In this document: piece after piece, positions 1 through 6,106 of the stretch | Layout: each line of letters starts with the position of its first letter | Position numbering within the stretch: the first letter of the stretch is position 1 | NCBI GenBank assembly: GCA_934278965.1 | Contig: CAKQWL010000191.1 | Coordinates: 1-8,377 of the forward strand | Source of the DNA: an uncultured Clostridia bacterium | GTDB lineage: Bacteria > Bacillota > Clostridia > Peptostreptococcales > Anaerovoracaceae | Length of the DNA: 8,377 nt | Reading direction: 5' to 3' | The notes under the pieces: generated by a model | Database searches by the model: none | Seen by the model: only the letters and a program-made list of their open reading frames with translations | What the model was told of the DNA's origin: nothing | Position numbers and translations under genes: made by a program

Positions 1-99
1 GGAACGGAGTATCTTTTTTATAAAAAATGCGCGAAAAAGTTCATTTTGCGGTTTTGAGAGGGCGGACTGGAAGGAAGACGGCCGGCGGCCGCGCATATC

Positions 100-128
100 T
101 TGCCTGAAATTATGCGATGTGTTAAAAT
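100..128 (+). promoter_or_regulatory. Sigma-A-type promoter for the phospho-sugar mutase gene
   Basis: A -35-like TTGCCT (100-105) is followed after exactly 17 bp by TAAAAT (123-128), which carries an extended -10 TG at 120-121. This is a good match to the vegetative consensus. The expected transcription start is near 135, essentially on the ATG at 136, so the transcript would have almost no leader. The match is read directly from the bases; activity is inferred. Confidence 0.55.
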
Positions 129-135
129 GTACGAT

Positions 136-1983
136 ATGAAACAGTGGGAAAAGAATGTAAAAAGATGGCTTGAATACGAGGAGCTTGATGCGGCTTTCAG
201 ACGGGAAATCACGGAGATGATGAAGCTGCCCGAAAAAGAGCGGGAAGAGGAATTCGAAGATCGCTTCGGACAGGATATCGCGTTTGGAACGGGCGGCCTT
301 CGCGGAAAGGTCGGTGTGGGAAGCAACCGAATGAACCGCTTTTCGGTACGGCGTGTTTCGCAGGGAATCTGCGACTACCTGACGGAGGATCTTGATGTGT
401 TTTCGTCCTCCGGGCAGCCGTCCGTTGCGATCGGATATGACAGTCGGCGGGATTCCCGGCGATTTGCCGAAAGCGCCGCAGAGGTATTTGCCGCGAACGG
501 GATCAAGGTGTATTTCTTCCGGGAGATGTGTCCGACGGCAAGTGTATCGTTTGCGGTACGCAAGTACGGCTGTGTGATGGGAGCGATGATTACCGCCAGC
601 CACAATCCCGCGGAATACAACGGGTATAAAGTATATGAACATCACGGATATCAAGTGACCGACAAAGAAGCGTCACGCATTTTTCGGCGGATTACGGCGC
701 TGGATATTTTTGATGATATCAACTTCATTCGTTTCGAAGAGGCCGAAAAGACCTCCTCTTTGGAAATGATTGAGTGGAAGGTGACTGAAGAATTCGTCTA
801 TGCGGCGGCAGCGGCATCGCGGGAGCTGCGGTATCCGCAGGCTGATTCTGAAACCGGCATCGCAGGAACGCTGAAGGCAGCGTATTCCCCGCTTTGCGGC
901 ACGGGAAACGGCCCGGTACAGAAGGCGCTTTCCCTCCTGGGCATTTCCAAAGAAAACAACAATTTGTTCATGGTGCAGAGCCAGCAGCGGAAGGACGGCG
1001 ACTTCAGCGCCTGCCCATATCCAAATCCGGAAAAGGAAGAAGCGATGCGGGCGGTGATTGCACTGGCCGGGAAAAAGGAAGCGGACCTTGCGATGGCGAC
1101 GGATCCGGACTGCGATCGCCTGGGTGTCGCTGTTCGGAGAAAGAACGGCACATATCGGAGACTTTCGGGAAATGAAACAGCACTTCTGATGCTGGATTAC
1201 CTTCTGCGTAAACGGAAAGAGCGGGGATTGGGTACGGACGGATGCATCGTCGTGCGGACGCTGGTATCCGGCAGACTGACGGACTCTCTTGCCGCGGCTT
1301 ACGGAGCCCGAGTGGACAAAACCCTGACCGGATTCAAATATATCGGGGAGATTCTCGGGCAAATGTCGGATCAGGACCGCGCGGACGATTTTTTGTTCGG
1401 CTTTGAGGAAAGCTGCGGATACCTTGTCGGTTCTTATGTTCGGGAAAAGGACGCGGTCGGCGCCATCGTACTTCTGTGCTGTGCGCTTGCCGAGATCAAA
1501 GAAGCGGGGCTCACGGCGGAAGAGCAGCTGGACGCGCTGTATCGGAAATACGGATATGAAGAGGACCGGCTGCTTGAGTTCAAATTTGATGGGATCCGCG
1601 GGGCAGAACAGATGAAGAAAGTCGTGGATACTTTCGCGGAAGATGCAGCGGCTTCGGAGATCGGACGATTTTTCGGCGGAGCACAGAAAGTAGATTATCG
1701 GGATGGGCTGAACGGCCTGCCGCCGAGCAAAATGATCGAATATCGTTTTCCGAATGGCGGGGGTTTCTTCGTCCGGCTGTCCGGAACGGAGCCAAAGCTC
1801 AAGATTTACGCGGCGGCGGTCGGGACCGATCGAAAGACCGCAGAGGCACAGGTCTCGGAGCTTGCGGAGTTTTTGGAAGAAATGGTGCGGCGAAGCGCGG
1901 GAAAAGAAAACAGAACAGAAAAAGAAAGAACGGGCGAATCGCGGAAGGAAATGCCGCAAGAAACAGAGCAGCAGAAGCAATAG
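136..1983 (+). CDS. pgcA: Phospho-sugar mutase (phosphoglucomutase / phosphomannomutase family)
   Basis: This alpha-D-phosphohexomutase of 615 aa would interconvert hexose 6-phosphate and hexose 1-phosphate in the cytoplasm, feeding nucleotide-sugar synthesis for envelope or storage glycans. All four family signatures are visible: the phosphoserine loop TASHNP (Ser155), the metal loop DPDCDR (from Asp323), the sugar-specificity loop GFEESCGY (from Gly422) and the phosphate-binding loop RLSGTEPK (from Arg547). The early FGTGGLRGKVGVGSNRMN segment is typical of the B. subtilis PgcA type. I chose ATG 136 because MKQWEKNVKRW aligns with the usual PgcA beginning. TTG 100, ATG 112 and ATG 127 are in frame but also lack a Shine-Dalgarno, and the predicted promoter overlaps them. 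A 29-residue charged tail from Ser587, rich in Glu, Lys, Arg and Gln, lies beyond the conserved fold. Substrate preference (glucose or mannose) cannot be read from sequence, so the symbol is tentative. Confidence 0.93.
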   Translation: MKQWEKNVKRWLEYEELDAAFRREITEMMKLPEKEREEEFEDRFGQDIAFGTGGLRGKVGVGSNRMNRFSVRRVSQGICDYLTEDLDVFSSSGQPSVAIGYDSRRDSRRFAESAAEVFAANGIKVYFFREMCPTASVSFAVRKYGCVMGAMITASHNPAEYNGYKVYEHHGYQVTDKEASRIFRRITALDIFDDINFIRFEEAEKTSSLEMIEWKVTEEFVYAAAAASRELRYPQADSETGIAGTLKAAYSPLCGTGNGPVQKALSLLGISKENNNLFMVQSQQRKDGDFSACPYPNPEKEEAMRAVIALAGKKEADLAMATDPDCDRLGVAVRRKNGTYRRLSGNETALLMLDYLLRKRKERGLGTDGCIVVRTLVSGRLTDSLAAAYGARVDKTLTGFKYIGEILGQMSDQDRADDFLFGFEESCGYLVGSYVREKDAVGAIVLLCCALAEIKEAGLTAEEQLDALYRKYGYEEDRLLEFKFDGIRGAEQMKKVVDTFAEDAAASEIGRFFGGAQKVDYRDGLNGLPPSKMIEYRFPNGGGFFVRLSGTEPKLKIYAAAVGTDRKTAEAQVSELAEFLEEMVRRSAGKENRTEKERTGESRKEMPQETEQQKQ

Positions 1984-2082
1984 AGGAAAAACCAGAGAAA
2001 AATAATAAAATCATTAAAGATAGAAGAGATAGAGAAACAGAGAAGGATAAGGAAAGAGAAAAGAGTAAAGAAAGGGAATGAA
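1900..2082 (+). other. Purine-rich low-complexity tract spanning the mutase stop and the spacer before hslO
   Basis: The plus strand is almost entirely A and G from about 1900, inside the mutase tail, through its TAG stop (1981-1983) and up to the hslO start. No hairpin terminator or good promoter is visible in it. Read in the mutase frame, the 33 codons after the TAG contain no further stop and run directly into the hslO ATG. Because the tract has few T residues, stop codons are rare by composition, so this may be chance. It ends in the hslO ribosome binding site. Co-transcription of the mutase gene and hslO is likely. Confidence 0.6.
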
Positions 2083-3018
2083 ATGAAAAATAACGCATTG
2101 ATTGCGATGGATAAAAGCGGGTCTTTCCGCGTGTATCTCGCGGTTACGACCGAAATGACGGAAACGGCCAGACAGATCCATGCGACGACACCGCTTGCGA
2201 CGGCCGCGCTCGGCCGGGTACTGACGGGTGCCGGTCTGATGGGACTGATGCTCAAAGGAAAAGGAGATAAGCTGACCGTTCAATTCAAAGGTGACGGTCC
2301 GGCGCAGCAGATTTTAGCGACAGCACTGGCAGACGGCCGTGTGAAGGGGTATATTGCAAATCCAGAGGTCGAGCTTCCGCTGAAAGAAAACGGGAAGCTG
2401 GATGTCGGAGGCGCTCTTGGAATCGGAGAACTGCGGGTCATCAAGGATCTGGGCCTCAAGGAACCGTATATCGGAAGCATCGCACTGGTGTCCGGAGAAA
2501 TTGCGGATGATCTGACAGCGTATTACTATATTTCCGAGCAGCAGAATACGGCGTTTGCGCTGGGAGTAAAAGTGGATCGGGATTATTCCGTTCTTTGTTC
2601 CGGCGGAATGGTCATTCAGATGCTGCCGGATGCGGAGGAGGGGGCTGTTGCCGCGCTCGAGGCGATGATCGCCGAAATGCCGCCGCTCACAACGCTTATC
2701 GAACAAGAAATGCAGGAAAACGGAGAGCAGACCCCGGAGCAGACTCCGGAAGCCTTTGCGGAGGCGCTGCTTCATCGGATCTTCCGGGAGCTGCCGGAGG
2801 AATATCAGGTTGAGAAGCTCGAAGAACGGAGCATTCGGTGGGAGTGCGGCTGCAGCCGTGAACGGATGGAACAGGCCCTCTGCGCAATCGGAAAGAAGGA
2901 TCTTTCGGAGCTGATTGAGGAGGACGGACAGGCAGAACTCACTTGTCAATTCTGCACCAAGAGCTATTTCTTTACCCGTTCGGAATTGGAAAAGCTGCTG
3001 GCGCAGGCACAAAGCTGA
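2083..3018 (+). CDS. hslO: Hsp33 redox-regulated molecular chaperone
   Basis: This cytoplasmic holdase (311 aa) is kept inactive by a zinc centre; in the family, oxidation releases zinc, unfolds the C-terminal half and exposes client-binding surfaces. The N-terminal beta domain is typical, with AMDKSGSFRVYLAVTTEM near the start and the ATTPLATAALGR helix region. The zinc ligands are all present: Cys255 and Cys257 (CGC) and Cys288 and Cys291 (CQFC). One more cysteine lies at about residue 266 (ALCAIG). The protein is somewhat longer than the roughly 290 aa usual in the family, partly because of a Glu/Gln/Pro/Thr insertion around residues 205-222, before the C-terminal redox switch. AAAGGG at 2071-2076 lies 6 nt before the ATG. 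An ATG at 2078 in another frame stops after two codons. There is no terminator before ddl, so some read-through into the envelope genes is likely. Confidence 0.96.
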   Translation: MKNNALIAMDKSGSFRVYLAVTTEMTETARQIHATTPLATAALGRVLTGAGLMGLMLKGKGDKLTVQFKGDGPAQQILATALADGRVKGYIANPEVELPLKENGKLDVGGALGIGELRVIKDLGLKEPYIGSIALVSGEIADDLTAYYYISEQQNTAFALGVKVDRDYSVLCSGGMVIQMLPDAEEGAVAALEAMIAEMPPLTTLIEQEMQENGEQTPEQTPEAFAEALLHRIFRELPEEYQVEKLEERSIRWECGCSRERMEQALCAIGKKDLSELIEEDGQAELTCQFCTKSYFFTRSELEKLLAQAQS

Positions 3019-3070
3019 GAAATGAAGGCGCTGCTGCCAGAATAAAACATGCGCAGGCATGCATAAAATA

Positions 3071-3079
3071 TGTTATACT
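3071..3079 (+). promoter_or_regulatory. Extended -10 promoter upstream of ddl
   Basis: TGTTATACT gives an extended -10 TG (3071-3072) and a TATACT hexamer (3074-3079). No good -35 lies 16-18 bp upstream (gcgcag at 3051-3056), which is tolerable when the TG extension is present. The predicted transcript start near 3086 leaves a short leader that just contains the GGGAGG ribosome binding site. It would start a ddl, DUF1934, S41 peptidase transcript. Confidence 0.5.
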
Positions 3080-3088
3080 AGGAGAACC

Positions 3089-3094
3089 GGGAGG
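3089..3094 (+). promoter_or_regulatory. Ribosome binding site that fixes the ddl start
   Basis: GGGAGG lies 7 nt upstream of ATG 3102. The reading frame stays open back to 2943, well inside hslO, so this site decides the start. The ATG at 3098 is in another frame and stops after three codons. Confidence 0.85.
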
Positions 3095-3101
3095 TAAATG
3101 T

Positions 3102-4139
3102 ATGATTAGGTTAGGTGTGATTTTTGGCGGTAAATCCGGGGAGCATGAGGTATCCCTGATGTCGGCAACATCGGTATTAAAGGCGATTGACCGAAACAAG
3201 TATACGCCCATTATGATCGGGATTGATCGAAAAGGAAACTGGAAGCTCTATGAGGGCGAGGTGGATCATATCGAGGACGGCTCGTGGGAGAAAAGTGCAG
3301 TACCTCTGCCGATAGACGATTTGAAAAAAACCGCCGATATCTTTTTGCCGATCGTACATGGTACATACAGTGAGGACGGCACTTTGCAGGGATTTTTGGA
3401 AATACTGGATATCCCGTATGCCGGCTGCGGCGTTCTCGCCTCCGCGGCCGCGATGGATAAGCTGATCGCAAAGAGACTCTTTGAACAGGAGGGCCTGCCG
3501 AGCTGCCGGTATACCGGCGTCATCGTGTCCCAGTTCCAGGAGGAGGATGTACCGAAGATCGCGGAGGCGGTCGGCGGGTATCCTTGTTTTGTCAAACCGG
3601 CAAATCTGGGATCCAGCGTAGGCGTCAGCAAGGCGGCAAATGATCAGGAGCTGCTTGCCGCGATTCGAAAGGCGGGGAAATTCGATCGTCGGCTCATCAT
3701 CGAGGAAGGCCTGAATATCCGGGAGGTTGAGACTGCCGTTATCGGAAACGACGAGCCGATCGTGTCGGTAGCGGGCGAAATCACGCCGTCAGCGGAGTTT
3801 TATGATTATACGGCCAAGTATTTTGACGGCGGTCAGAGCAAATTGACGGTTCCGGCGAATCTTCCGGAGGAAACAGCAGAAAAAATCAGGAATTACGCAA
3901 AGCGTGCCTATAAGGCATTGGACTGCGCCGGCTTTGCCCGGGTGGACTTCTTTGTTGAAAAGGACACGGGAGAGGTTTATATCAACGAGATTAACACCAT
4001 TCCGGGATTTACGAAGTTCAGCATGTTCCCGGTGCTCTTCGGAGCAAGCGGGATTGCGTATCCGAAGTTGATTGAAAGGATCGTGGATTACGGATATGAA
4101 AGATATAACATTAAAAATAGTCGGCAAACAAATCTCTGA
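3102..4139 (+). CDS. ddl: D-alanine--D-alanine ligase
   Basis: This ATP-grasp ligase (345 aa) joins two D-alanines for the terminus of the peptidoglycan stem pentapeptide, in the cytoplasm. Visible motifs are: LGVIFGGKSGEHEVS at the N-terminus with Glu14, which in the family contacts the first D-Ala; EDGTLQGFLE; the ATP-grasp loop KPANLGSSVGVSK (from Lys165); the omega-loop segment FYDYTAKY (233-240); and the metal ligands Asp282 (RVDFF) and Glu296/Asn298 in NEINT, followed by IPGFT. The Tyr in the omega loop is as expected for a D-Ala-D-Ala enzyme rather than a D-Ala-D-lactate enzyme of the VanA type, so nothing indicates vancomycin-type resistance. The start is set by GGGAGG at 3089-3094, and the protein length is usual for the family. 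The last 44 bp overlap the DUF1934 gene in another frame, suggesting coupled translation. Confidence 0.97.
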   Translation: MIRLGVIFGGKSGEHEVSLMSATSVLKAIDRNKYTPIMIGIDRKGNWKLYEGEVDHIEDGSWEKSAVPLPIDDLKKTADIFLPIVHGTYSEDGTLQGFLEILDIPYAGCGVLASAAAMDKLIAKRLFEQEGLPSCRYTGVIVSQFQEEDVPKIAEAVGGYPCFVKPANLGSSVGVSKAANDQELLAAIRKAGKFDRRLIIEEGLNIREVETAVIGNDEPIVSVAGEITPSAEFYDYTAKYFDGGQSKLTVPANLPEETAEKIRNYAKRAYKALDCAGFARVDFFVEKDTGEVYINEINTIPGFTKFSMFPVLFGASGIAYPKLIERIVDYGYERYNIKNSRQTNL

Positions 4140-4521
4140 GGATGCCGAAGAAGATCAGATCGAGTTTGTAACAGAGGGAAAACTCTATGAAAGGGGCGAT
4201 TCGCTTTATCTCATCTATGAAGAAAGCGAACTTTCCGGTATGCCCGGATGCAAAACGAGCCTGCGCGTCACAGGGGACAGTCTGCGCATGAAGCGGCTTG
4301 GCGCGCCGGAAACAACAGGCACGGCAATTGAATTTGAAAAGGGCAAGCGGTATACCGGACTGTATGATACGCCTTACGGCGCGATCGAAATGGAAGTGCT
4401 GACCAATGACCTGCGTCGGGACTTGGACAGCGACGGCAAGGGGACGATAGACATCGATTACAATATCAGCCTGAAAGGGCTGGCGGAGAGCCGGAGCCGG
4501 CTCAATATCGAGGTACGGTAA
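4096..4521 (+). CDS. DUF1934 (YwiB-like) beta-barrel protein
   Basis: This small protein of 141 aa has the DUF1934 pattern as I know it from B. subtilis YwiB. It starts with an alternating hydrophobic strand (ITLKIVGKQ), then QIEFVTEGKLYERGDSLYLIYEES, a basic strand with LRMKRLG, the YDTPYGAIEMEVLTNDL core and a final LDSDGKGTIDIDYNISL strand pair. It has no signal peptide or membrane segment, so it is probably cytoplasmic. The family is thought to have a calycin-like barrel; its function is unknown. ATG 4096 lies inside the 3' end of ddl and has only a weak ribosome binding site, so it probably depends on ribosomes finishing ddl. An in-frame TTG at 4072 would add eight residues that do not resemble the family start. 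Its place between ddl and an exported peptidase suggests an envelope link, but that is context only. Confidence 0.85.
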   Translation: MKDITLKIVGKQISEDAEEDQIEFVTEGKLYERGDSLYLIYEESELSGMPGCKTSLRVTGDSLRMKRLGAPETTGTAIEFEKGKRYTGLYDTPYGAIEMEVLTNDLRRDLDSDGKGTIDIDYNISLKGLAESRSRLNIEVR

Positions 4522-4539
4522 GAAAAGGGGTAGAAAGCC

Positions 4540-5994
4540 ATGAAACAAAGATGCGTAAAAATTATTGTATGTATTATCATTCTCACGATGGTTTTGACTT
4601 CCTTCTCATTTCTGGCGTTCCTGCCGATGATGTTCGGAGATGCCTCGCCCGCGGCATACGGGGCGGTCGCCGAAACAAGAGATGTAGATAAGGAACTTTC
4701 GCTTTTGAAAGAATACATAGAATTGATCCACGATAATTATCGGGAAGAAGTGGATTATGACACCCTGATCGACGGCGCTTTCCGGGGTGTCGCCGAATCG
4801 CTTGGAGACCCGTTCAGCGAGTATTACAAGAACCGTCAGGAAAGCAATGCATTCACGACCTCTGTCGACGGCAGTTTTGAGGGAATCGGCGTGAATATCC
4901 AGATGCAGGACGGTCAATGCACCGTAACGGCGCCGATTGCGGGCGGACCGGCGGCAAGGGCCGGAATTCAGAGCGGGGATGTTATTACGAAAGTGGACGG
5001 AACTTCCGTAAAGAACCTTTCCCTGACCGAGACGGCGAATCTTCTGCGCGGAGAGAAGGGCAGCACGGTTACGGTTACAGTGCTGCGCTCCGGCAAGGAA
5101 CTTTCCTTTACAATGCAGCGGGAAACGGTTCAAAGCGAATGCGTTTCCTCGAAGATGCTGGATGGCAAGATCGGGTATATCGCGATGAACGGGTTCGACA
5201 ACGATGCCGCGCTGGAGTTTAAAAAAGCACGGATCCGTCTGATCAATCAGGGCGCGAAGAGTCTGATTCTCGACCTGCGTGATAATCCGGGCGGATATGT
5301 AGATATGGCGATCAATATCGCGGATCAGATTTTGGAAAAGGGGGATATCTCCCATTTTGAATCACGGGGAAAGCTGATTAAGACTTACTCCGCAACCGAT
5401 ACTGAGTCCGTGTCGCTTCCGATCGTTCTTCTCGTTAACGAAAACACGGCAAGCTCGTCGGAGATTTTAGCGGCGGCACTTGCGGACAATCATGCGGCGG
5501 TGCTGGTCGGCACGACGACCTACGGCAAGGGCATCGCACAGCAGATTGCTTATCTGGACAGTGAGAAGGCACTGAAGCTTTCGGTTTATCAATTCCTTTC
5601 GCCGGACAAGCATGTGATCCACGGTGTTGGGATTACACCGGATTATGTCATTCCGGACGAAAGCGCGGATGCGGAAACCGAGGCAGAATACCGCTCCTTC
5701 GCGCCGATGTCGGAGGAAGCCAAACCGGCGGTCGGGGATACCGGCCTGAATGTGTACGGTGCACAGCAGCGCCTTCTGCTTCTCGGTTATCGCGTAAAAG
5801 TGACGGGAACGATGGATGAAGCGACGGCAGCGGCAGTGAAAGCTTTCCAAAAGCAAAGCGGTCTTTACGCTTACGGCGTTCTGGACCGCACGACAGCGGC
5901 GAAGCTCGATGAGGCGGCACTCCGGTTTGCTCTCGGAAAAAGCGAAGAGGATCCGCAGCTGGCAGAGGCGGTCCGCTTGCTCTCCAATTATTAA
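4540..5994 (+). CDS. S41 C-terminal processing peptidase with PDZ and peptidoglycan-binding domains
   Basis: This exported or membrane-anchored serine peptidase (484 aa) is of the CtpA/CtpB class. Residues 1-6 are basic, and residues 7-33 form one hydrophobic segment acting as signal peptide or anchor; an AYGAVAET stretch near 40-47 could be a cleavage site. A PDZ domain follows at about 105-195 (GIGVNIQ, then AGIQSGDVITKVDG). The S41 catalytic domain has the expected triad by alignment: Ser305 (first Ser of NTASSSEI), Lys330 (YGKG) and Gln334. A PG_binding_1 domain at about 397-462 (GDTGLNVYGAQQRLLLLGY, then AAVKAFQKQSGL) should tether it to the wall. AAAGGGG at 4524-4530 lies 9 nt before the ATG. 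It follows DUF1934 after 18 bp and is the last gene before the terminator at 6004. The natural substrate is unknown; processing of a wall or sporulation regulator is the family precedent. CtpA or CtpB equivalence cannot be decided here. Confidence 0.94.
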   Translation: MKQRCVKIIVCIIILTMVLTSFSFLAFLPMMFGDASPAAYGAVAETRDVDKELSLLKEYIELIHDNYREEVDYDTLIDGAFRGVAESLGDPFSEYYKNRQESNAFTTSVDGSFEGIGVNIQMQDGQCTVTAPIAGGPAARAGIQSGDVITKVDGTSVKNLSLTETANLLRGEKGSTVTVTVLRSGKELSFTMQRETVQSECVSSKMLDGKIGYIAMNGFDNDAALEFKKARIRLINQGAKSLILDLRDNPGGYVDMAINIADQILEKGDISHFESRGKLIKTYSATDTESVSLPIVLLVNENTASSSEILAAALADNHAAVLVGTTTYGKGIAQQIAYLDSEKALKLSVYQFLSPDKHVIHGVGITPDYVIPDESADAETEAEYRSFAPMSEEAKPAVGDTGLNVYGAQQRLLLLGYRVKVTGTMDEATAAAVKAFQKQSGLYAYGVLDRTTAAKLDEAALRFALGKSEEDPQLAEAVRLLSNY

Positions 5995-6003
5995 AAAAAT
6001 CAG

Positions 6004-6043
6004 AAAAACGGTCGAATAATCATTGCGTATTCGACCGTTTTTT
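6004..6043 (+). terminator. Rho-independent terminator after the S41 peptidase gene
   Basis: An 11-bp perfect inverted repeat (ACGGTCGAATA at 6008-6018, TATTCGACCGT at 6028-6038) encloses a 9-nt loop and ends in TTTTTT (6038-6043). Upstream A residues at 6004-6007 can extend the stem. It starts 10 nt after the stop codon and shares its right half with the next promoter. Confidence 0.9.
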
Positions 6044-6051
6044 GGTATAAT
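6023..6051 (+). promoter_or_regulatory. Promoter of the UPF0371 gene, embedded in the preceding terminator
   Basis: TTGCGT (6023-6028) and a perfect TATAAT (6046-6051) are separated by 17 bp. The -35 box lies in the terminator loop and the first base of its right arm, and the -10 starts 3 bp after the T tract. The expected start is near 6058, giving a leader of roughly 50 nt with a T-rich first part and no obvious riboswitch. Confidence 0.75.
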
Positions 6052-6106
6052 TCATAGGTTGTTTTTTTATTGAAGCGTTGTCTTTGAAGGAGAGGTGTGG
6101 TTTCAA

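Noticed and set aside
1..99. Possible regulatory hairpin or terminator at the left edge
   Set aside because: The A/T palindrome near 13-29 and the GC-rich palindromes near 80-93 do not form a stem with a T tract, and no upstream gene is visible to need one.
100..135. TTG, ATG 112 or ATG 127 as the mutase start
   Set aside because: None has a ribosome binding site, the added residues do not match the family, and the region reads as a promoter. ATG 127 remains a minor alternative.
673..1980. Long minus-strand open frame opposite the mutase gene (435 codons)
   Set aside because: It mirrors a clearly conserved gene, has no family resemblance and no ribosome binding site. Its length follows from the codon bias of the real gene on the other strand.
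2078..2086. Two-codon open frame ATG AAA TGA overlapping the hslO start
   Set aside because: It is a by-product of the A-rich context; nothing suggests a regulatory mini-gene.
2314..3060. Minus-strand open frame opposite hslO (248 codons)
   Set aside because: It is a shadow of hslO with no recognisable domain, start signal or promoter.
2943..3101. N-terminal extension of Ddl into hslO
   Set aside because: The frame is open, but the family start MIRLGVIFGGKSGEHEVS lies at 3102 directly behind GGGAGG. The extension would lie inside hslO coding sequence.
3102..4139. Vancomycin-type D-Ala-D-Lac ligase
   Set aside because: The omega-loop segment FYDYTAKY keeps the Tyr typical of D-Ala-D-Ala ligases, and no vanH or vanX neighbour is present.
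6095..6106. GTG 6095 as the UPF0371 start
   Set aside because: It overlaps the last base of the AAGGAGAGG ribosome binding site, leaving too little spacing. Family members begin at the equivalent of ATG 6107.
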